From: Neobacillus cucumis
GTDB lineage: Bacteria; Bacillota; Bacilli; Bacillales; Cytobacillaceae
DNA length: 64,000 nucleotides
Direction of reading: 5' to 3'
Assembly (NCBI RefSeq): GCF_016908975.1
Contig: NZ_JAFBEX010000007.1
Span: forward strand, 62,001-126,000
Positions 60,016 to 64,000 of this stretch are shown here, one piece after another. The notes beneath the pieces were generated by a model that was given only the letters and a program-made list of their open reading frames with translations, had not been told where the DNA came from and did no database searches. Numbering within the stretch: position 1 is the stretch's first letter; each line of letters opens with the position of its first letter. Position numbers and translations under genes: made by a program.

Positions 60016-61584
60016 TTAAAACAACTCTTTTATAGCAGGGTCCTTTTTTTCTAGTTCTTCAAAATTCTTGTTAAAACGGTTTGCTAATTCCAATGCTTGT
60101 TGATCATAGGCTTCTTTATTCGTCCAAGTGTTTCTAGGAATTAATAAGTCATTTGGGACTCTCGGACAACAATCCGGAATTAATAACCCAAAAATTGGAT
60201 CAGGTGTATAGTTAAATTTATCCAATTCTCCTGTAATTGCATCTGTGATCATTGCACGAGTGTAGTTTAAATCCATCCGTTTGCCCACCCCATAAGGACC
60301 GCCACTCCATCCCGTGTTCACTAAAAATACATCGGTTTCATATTTGTCAATTTTTTCTCCCAAAAGTTTTGCGTAAACACTTGCTCGTAATGGCAGAAAA
60401 GGAGCCCCATAACAGGTGGAGAAAGTAGCTTCTGGTTTTGTTATTCCTCTTTCAGTACCCGCAAGTTTGCTAGTATAACCGGACAAAAAGTGATACATTG
60501 CCTGTGTTTTTGTAAGTTTTGCAATTGGCGGTAGTACTCCAAAAGCATCCGCTGTTAAAAAGATGATGACGTTAGGATGCCCGGCAACACTAGGAATTAA
60601 CGCGTTTTCCATATATTCAATCGGATAGGCAGCTCTGGTATTTTCAGTTAAACTATGATCATAATAGTCAGGCTCTCTCGTATTCTCTTCAATCATGACA
60701 TTTTCGAGAACAGTCCCAAATCGGACACTACGATAAATCTGCGGTTCTTTTTGTTCTGAAAGATCGATACATTTTGCATAACATCCTCCTTCCATATTAA
60801 AAATACCAGCTTCACTCCAACCGTGTTCATCATCTCCAATTAAAAGTCGTTTGGGATCAGCAGAAAGGGTCGTTTTTCCAGTGCCGGATAATCCAAAGAA
60901 GAGTGCTACATTGCCTTTCATATCCGTATTGGCGGAACAATGCATAGTGAGAACATTTTTGGGAGGTAAGAGCGTATTCATAACAGTAAAAATGGACTTT
61001 TTCATTTCTCCAGCGTATTCAGTACCGCCGATTAACACAAGTCGTTTTTCAAAGTGGATAATGATGAACGTTTCGGACTTCGTTCCATGTATCGCCGGAA
61101 TCGCATGAAATCCTGGGGCAGAAACAATCGTAAAGGGTTTTGTATCAGTATTCATGATGTCTTCCACTGGTCGAATAAATAGTTGGTGAGCAAATAAATT
61201 ATGCCATGCATATTCATTAACAACCGTTATTGGCAGTGAATATAGATCCTCTGCCCCCGCATAGCCGTTAAATAAAAACAGTTCTTTATCACTTAAATAA
61301 TCAAGAACGTCCTGATAAAGATTGAAAAATTTGTCCTGGTCAAAAGGCTGGTTCACATTTCCCCATGCTATTTTATCAGCAATAGTTGGCTCATAAACAA
61401 TGTATTTATCTTTAGGAGACCGACCGGTATATCTTCCTGTCGTTACTTGCAGTGCTCCAGTGTTAGTGAGTTTGCCCTCTCCTCTTTTAATCGCAGCCTC
61501 TACCAGTTCTGGAACAGTCAAATTTCGGTAAACCTGAGCACTAGTTAAAATATCCTGAATAGATTTTAAACTTTTAATCCCCAT
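60016..61584 (-). CDS. pckA: PckA: ATP-dependent phosphoenolpyruvate carboxykinase
   Basis: 522 residues (B. subtilis about 527). Substrate loop [12 protein letters not shown], kinase-1a P-loop [13 protein letters not shown], metal site I-G-D-D-E-H-G-W, and [19 protein letters not shown]. Catalyses oxaloacetate plus ATP to PEP, CO2 and ADP, the first step of gluconeogenesis. The ATG at 61584 (AAGGTG 8 nt upstream) is chosen over a GTG. In B. subtilis metK is divergent from pckA; here it is absent. Confidence 0.96.
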   Translation of the reverse strand: MGIKSLKSIQDILTSAQVYRNLTVPELVEAAIKRGEGKLTNTGALQVTTGRYTGRSPKDKYIVYEPTIADKIAWGNVNQPFDQDKFFNLYQDVLDYLSDKELFLFNGYAGAEDLYSLPITVVNEYAWHNLFAHQLFIRPVEDIMNTDTKPFTIVSAPGFHAIPAIHGTKSETFIIIHFEKRLVLIGGTEYAGEMKKSIFTVMNTLLPPKNVLTMHCSANTDMKGNVALFFGLSGTGKTTLSADPKRLLIGDDEHGWSEAGIFNMEGGCYAKCIDLSEQKEPQIYRSVRFGTVLENVMIEENTREPDYYDHSLTENTRAAYPIEYMENALIPSVAGHPNVIIFLTADAFGVLPPIAKLTKTQAMYHFLSGYTSKLAGTERGITKPEATFSTCYGAPFLPLRASVYAKLLGEKIDKYETDVFLVNTGWSGGPYGVGKRMDLNYTRAMITDAITGELDKFNYTPDPIFGLLIPDCCPRVPNDLLIPRNTWTNKEAYDQQALELANRFNKNFEELEKKDPAIKELF

Positions 61585-61612
61585 ATTGATCACACCTTTT
61601 TAAAAATTTGTT

Positions 61613-61628
61613 TGTGATGTATTTCACA
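61613..61628. promoter_or_regulatory. CRP/FNR-type palindrome upstream of pckA
   Basis: TGTGA-TGTATT-TCACA exactly fits the TGTGA-N6-TCACA consensus used by Bacillus Fnr. It lies 29 bp before the pckA start, a place suited to repression. Short palindromes occur by chance, so the call is tentative. The remaining upstream DNA to 61884 shows no gene. Confidence 0.4.
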
Positions 61629-61884
61629 TTATTTACACCTTTATTTTAGCAAAAGAGCGGATGATTAAACATCAAATCCATCCGACTCATTTAGGTTGAA
61701 TAATACATCATTCGATCAAATCACTTATCTGTTTTTAGCTCTCCCCCTTTATTATGATGGGAAACTTCCAATTTATGTCGAAAAATAAGGTAAAAAAGAC
61801 TGAAAAATATGTAAATATTATGAATTCTAGTTCTGGTGGATTGATGATGTGCACCAAACCTTTTTAAGACTCAAAGTACATAAA

Positions 61885-61920
61885 AAAATCCATCCTAATA
61901 CTTCGCTTAGGATAGATTTT
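61885..61920 (-). terminator. Terminator of the GGDEF gene
   Basis: AAAATCCATCCTA and TAGGATAGATTTT pair with one mismatch around about 10 nt; the minus-strand exit is TTTTTTTATG. Confidence 0.82.
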
Positions 61921-63010
61921 ATCGTGATTGCTGGCAAGTCAATGCCCAGCAAACTTTATTTCGACCTGTTCTTTTTGCTTCATATAAAGCTTCATCCGCC
62001 TGATGGACCAAATCCATTGGTGATTCTTCTATTCGAGAATTTGTGACCACTCCGATTGAAATGGTCACTTTTAATTGTGTTTGATCAGGTAAAATATAAG
62101 TACTTTTTTCTACCGAGATTCGGACCCGTTCAGCGATTTGAATCGCTTCTTCTAGGTTGGTATTCAAAAGTAAAACCGAAAACTCTTCCCCGCCATTACG
62201 ATATACTTTATCCTGCTTTCGCACAGAACTTTTTAATAATCCGGCAACTTCTTGTAGAATCAAATCACCTGCAGGGTGACCATATCGGTCGTTAATTTGT
62301 TTAAAGTAATCAATATCAATAAAAAGAAGCCCGATGGTGTCTTGCTTTATGTTTGGATTAGAAAAAGCTTCTGTTAAATGTAAATCAAATTGCCGTGCAT
62401 TCTTAAGACCTGTTCGGTAATCATAAGTAGCTTGTAATTTATAATTATAATATAAAAAGTTGTGAAGCTTTAAGAAATGAACCAAATAAAAAGTGAATAA
62501 ACCGCCAATTAGAGATAATGCCCAAAATTCTTGCAAAAACAAAGCAAAATGCTCCAAATGTCGGATTCGGTAATATAACACGATCGAATACAAAAATGTG
62601 CTTAAAATAATCATGAAAAGCCATTGATAAAAAGGAGGAATTTTTAATCTTTTAATTTCTCCTACCAATAAGCCAACCAGAATCGTAATCATTGTTATAG
62701 CCATAATCATATTATTTATTTCTGAATATAATAAACGGACGACTCCAATGATAATGGCAGCTGTAAGACTTGCCGTCGTTCCTCCTAAGAAAGCTGCTGT
62801 CACAATGGCGATATGACGTAAATCAATAAATGTTCCCTTCTGTATGCCAATACTAAATTCCATTAAAAGAACACCTAACAAACCTGTCAATATCCCCATG
62901 ATGATCTTTTTTCTAAAATTCATGATCGATGGATTGTTCCTAAAAATCAACGAACCTGAAAATATAAAACTAACGAGAATACATACGTGAACAAAAATAT
63001 CCTTAAACAT
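61919..63010 (-). CDS. Membrane diguanylate cyclase (5TMR-LYT plus GGDEF)
   Basis: 363 residues. The N-terminal half is a 5TMR-LYT sensor (F-I-D-L-R-H-I-A-I-V-T-A-A-F-L-G-G, then I-I-G-V-V-R-L-L-Y), followed by a GGDEF domain with D-Y-R-T-G-L-K-N, F-I-D-I-D-Y-F-K and the catalytic R-N-G-G-E-E-F. No clear R-x-x-D inhibitory site was seen in front of the motif. It should make c-di-GMP. Layout like B. subtilis DgcK (YhcK). No strong ribosome binding site stands before the ATG. Confidence 0.9.
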   Translation of the reverse strand: MFKDIFVHVCILVSFIFSGSLIFRNNPSIMNFRKKIIMGILTGLLGVLLMEFSIGIQKGTFIDLRHIAIVTAAFLGGTTASLTAAIIIGVVRLLYSEINNMIMAITMITILVGLLVGEIKRLKIPPFYQWLFMIILSTFLYSIVLYYRIRHLEHFALFLQEFWALSLIGGLFTFYLVHFLKLHNFLYYNYKLQATYDYRTGLKNARQFDLHLTEAFSNPNIKQDTIGLLFIDIDYFKQINDRYGHPAGDLILQEVAGLLKSSVRKQDKVYRNGGEEFSVLLLNTNLEEAIQIAERVRISVEKSTYILPDQTQLKVTISIGVVTNSRIEESPMDLVHQADEALYEAKRTGRNKVCWALTCQQSR

Positions 63011-63086
63011 CCTAGAACACTACACATCCCAATAATCCAATATGTTGATTCTACTATCATTCACTCCATCCACTTATTTAAAACGA

Positions 63087-63989
63087 TTACTGGTTTAAAG
63101 GAAGCTTTTTAAGCTGCTTTTTTTTCTTGATTAACAATTGTTTAAATTCGACTTCCATTAAAATAATTGAAACCATAATGAGCATTCCTCCAACTGCTAA
63201 CTTTTGCGTAAAAGGTTCAAAACCAAAAGCAATCGAAAAAATGCTTCCAAAAACGGATTCAAGCGTCATGATCAGCCCAGCAGATGTTGCTGATGTGTGT
63301 TTTTGCGCTAAAACCTGTAAAGTTTGACCTACAAATGAACAAAATACTCCCATGTATACTAATGGGATAATGGCATCAGACCAATGAACATCCGATAACT
63401 GTCCCTTCTCTACTAAAAGGCAAAACCCTAGTCCCCCTATTGCTTGGATAACTGCAAGCATAAACGCTACCACACTATAATGGGTAGTACTCGTACTATA
63501 CCCAAGGTAGGCAATGGAACCTGCATAGAAAAATGCACAGATAAGGGTATATACGTCTCCTATATTAATGTTTATATCTTCGTTTGATATTCCTGTAAGA
63601 ATAATCATTCCCATTAAACAAACAGCAATAGAGACCAAACTTTTTATTTGAAGCTTTTTCCCATAAAAGATCAAGGCTATAAAAGGCACAATCACTACAT
63701 ATGCAGCGGTTATAAAAGCATTATTTGAAGGAGTTGTATACATAACACCAATGGTTTGAGTAATAAATCCGCCAAAGTTAAGCAATCCGGCGATTAGTCC
63801 TACTTTAAAGTCGTTGAAGGTCATTTTAACTATTTTTTTATGAAAAAACAGTAGCACGCAAACAACAAAGAGAAAGCCTCGAACAAAATTTATCAACCCT
63901 GCCGATACGTTTGCATCTAATGCCATTTTCGTTACCACAAATCCTGAACCCCATAATACGGTTGTAATCAATAGCAAGATATTTGCCAT
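63087..63989 (-). CDS. EamA family (DMT superfamily) transporter
   Basis: 300 residues with ten helices in two EamA repeats: L-W-G-S-G-F-V-V-T-K and, at the end of repeat 2, L-E-S-V-F-G-S-I-F-S-I-A-F-G. The tail is Lys-rich. No ribosome binding site is visible in the 11 bases between the ATG and the window edge, and the frame stays open there, so the true start may lie outside. Substrate unknown (metabolite or amino-acid export is usual). Confidence 0.85.
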   Translation of the reverse strand: MANILLLITTVLWGSGFVVTKMALDANVSAGLINFVRGFLFVVCVLLFFHKKIVKMTFNDFKVGLIAGLLNFGGFITQTIGVMYTTPSNNAFITAAYVVIVPFIALIFYGKKLQIKSLVSIAVCLMGMIILTGISNEDININIGDVYTLICAFFYAGSIAYLGYSTSTTHYSVVAFMLAVIQAIGGLGFCLLVEKGQLSDVHWSDAIIPLVYMGVFCSFVGQTLQVLAQKHTSATSAGLIMTLESVFGSIFSIAFGFEPFTQKLAVGGMLIMVSIILMEVEFKQLLIKKKKQLKKLPLNQ

Positions 63990-64000
63990 CGATTTTGTCA

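Overview
This window looks like chromosomal DNA of an endospore-forming, low-GC Gram-positive bacterium of the Bacillaceae (Bacillus sensu lato). The evidence is strong AGGAGG-type ribosome binding sites, many stem-plus-T-run terminators, sporulation and germination genes (cwlJ, a spoIIP-type gene, a KinB-like kinase), two SigB-like promoters before general-stress genes, helD, pckA, and many genes with recognisable Bacillus subtilis counterparts (YoaE, YkqA, YoaK). I cannot name the species. No rRNA, tRNA, CRISPR array, prophage or intact insertion sequence was seen.

Layout. 1-8.5 kb: tandem DUF3231 genes, small metabolic genes, a MarR repressor with a divergent DHA2 drug exporter and clear operators, a 52-bp tandem hairpin repeat, a two-domain YkqA-type gene split by an in-frame stop, an SDR, a SigB-type stress gene and a pseudoprotease-like membrane protein. 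8.5-16 kb: a YoaE-like molybdopterin oxidoreductase flanked by 19-bp direct repeats, a hydrolase/PAP2 pair, three adjacent CBO0543-type membrane proteins, and a VOC gene with a pair of palindromic operators. 16.1-25.7 kb: a class II lanthipeptide cluster. 25.7-31 kb: a truncated stress gene and a liv branched-chain amino-acid ABC operon. 31-45 kb: transporters, an M20 dipeptidase, a TetR-controlled operon with four matching operator sites, a HAD phosphatase, rhodanese, HelD and CwlJ. 45-64 kb: PurT, an orphan GlgC, a KinB-like kinase, a second full stress gene, an aldolase-like lyase, a glycosyltransferase with a decayed follower, SpoIIP, a second HAD, a secreted subtilase, PckA, a GGDEF cyclase and an EamA transporter.

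The most notable system is the lanthipeptide cluster. Three tandem precursor genes (lanA3, lanA2, lanA1) are followed on the same strand by lanM, lanT, a membrane-anchored thioredoxin-fold protein and a VKOR-type membrane oxidoreductase; the last three gene junctions and the lanM/lanT junction overlap by 4-8 bases. The core peptides align by eye with actagardine (G-W-V-C, then C-[ST]-x-T-x-[DE]-C, then T-x-x-C-x-C), except that the Ser that closes the first lanthionine ring in actagardine is a Cys here. Each core then has five Cys but needs only three for the remaining thioether rings. The prediction is an actagardine-like lipid II binder whose N-terminal thioether ring is replaced by a disulfide, with the operon's own oxidoreductase pair forming it. 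A divergent histidine kinase and LuxR-type regulator are the likely control genes. No LanFEG immunity transporter is present.

A second theme is intergenic repeat DNA: a 52-bp hairpin array, two unrelated 21-bp arrays, and three copies of a roughly 195-bp element built of four short palindromes.
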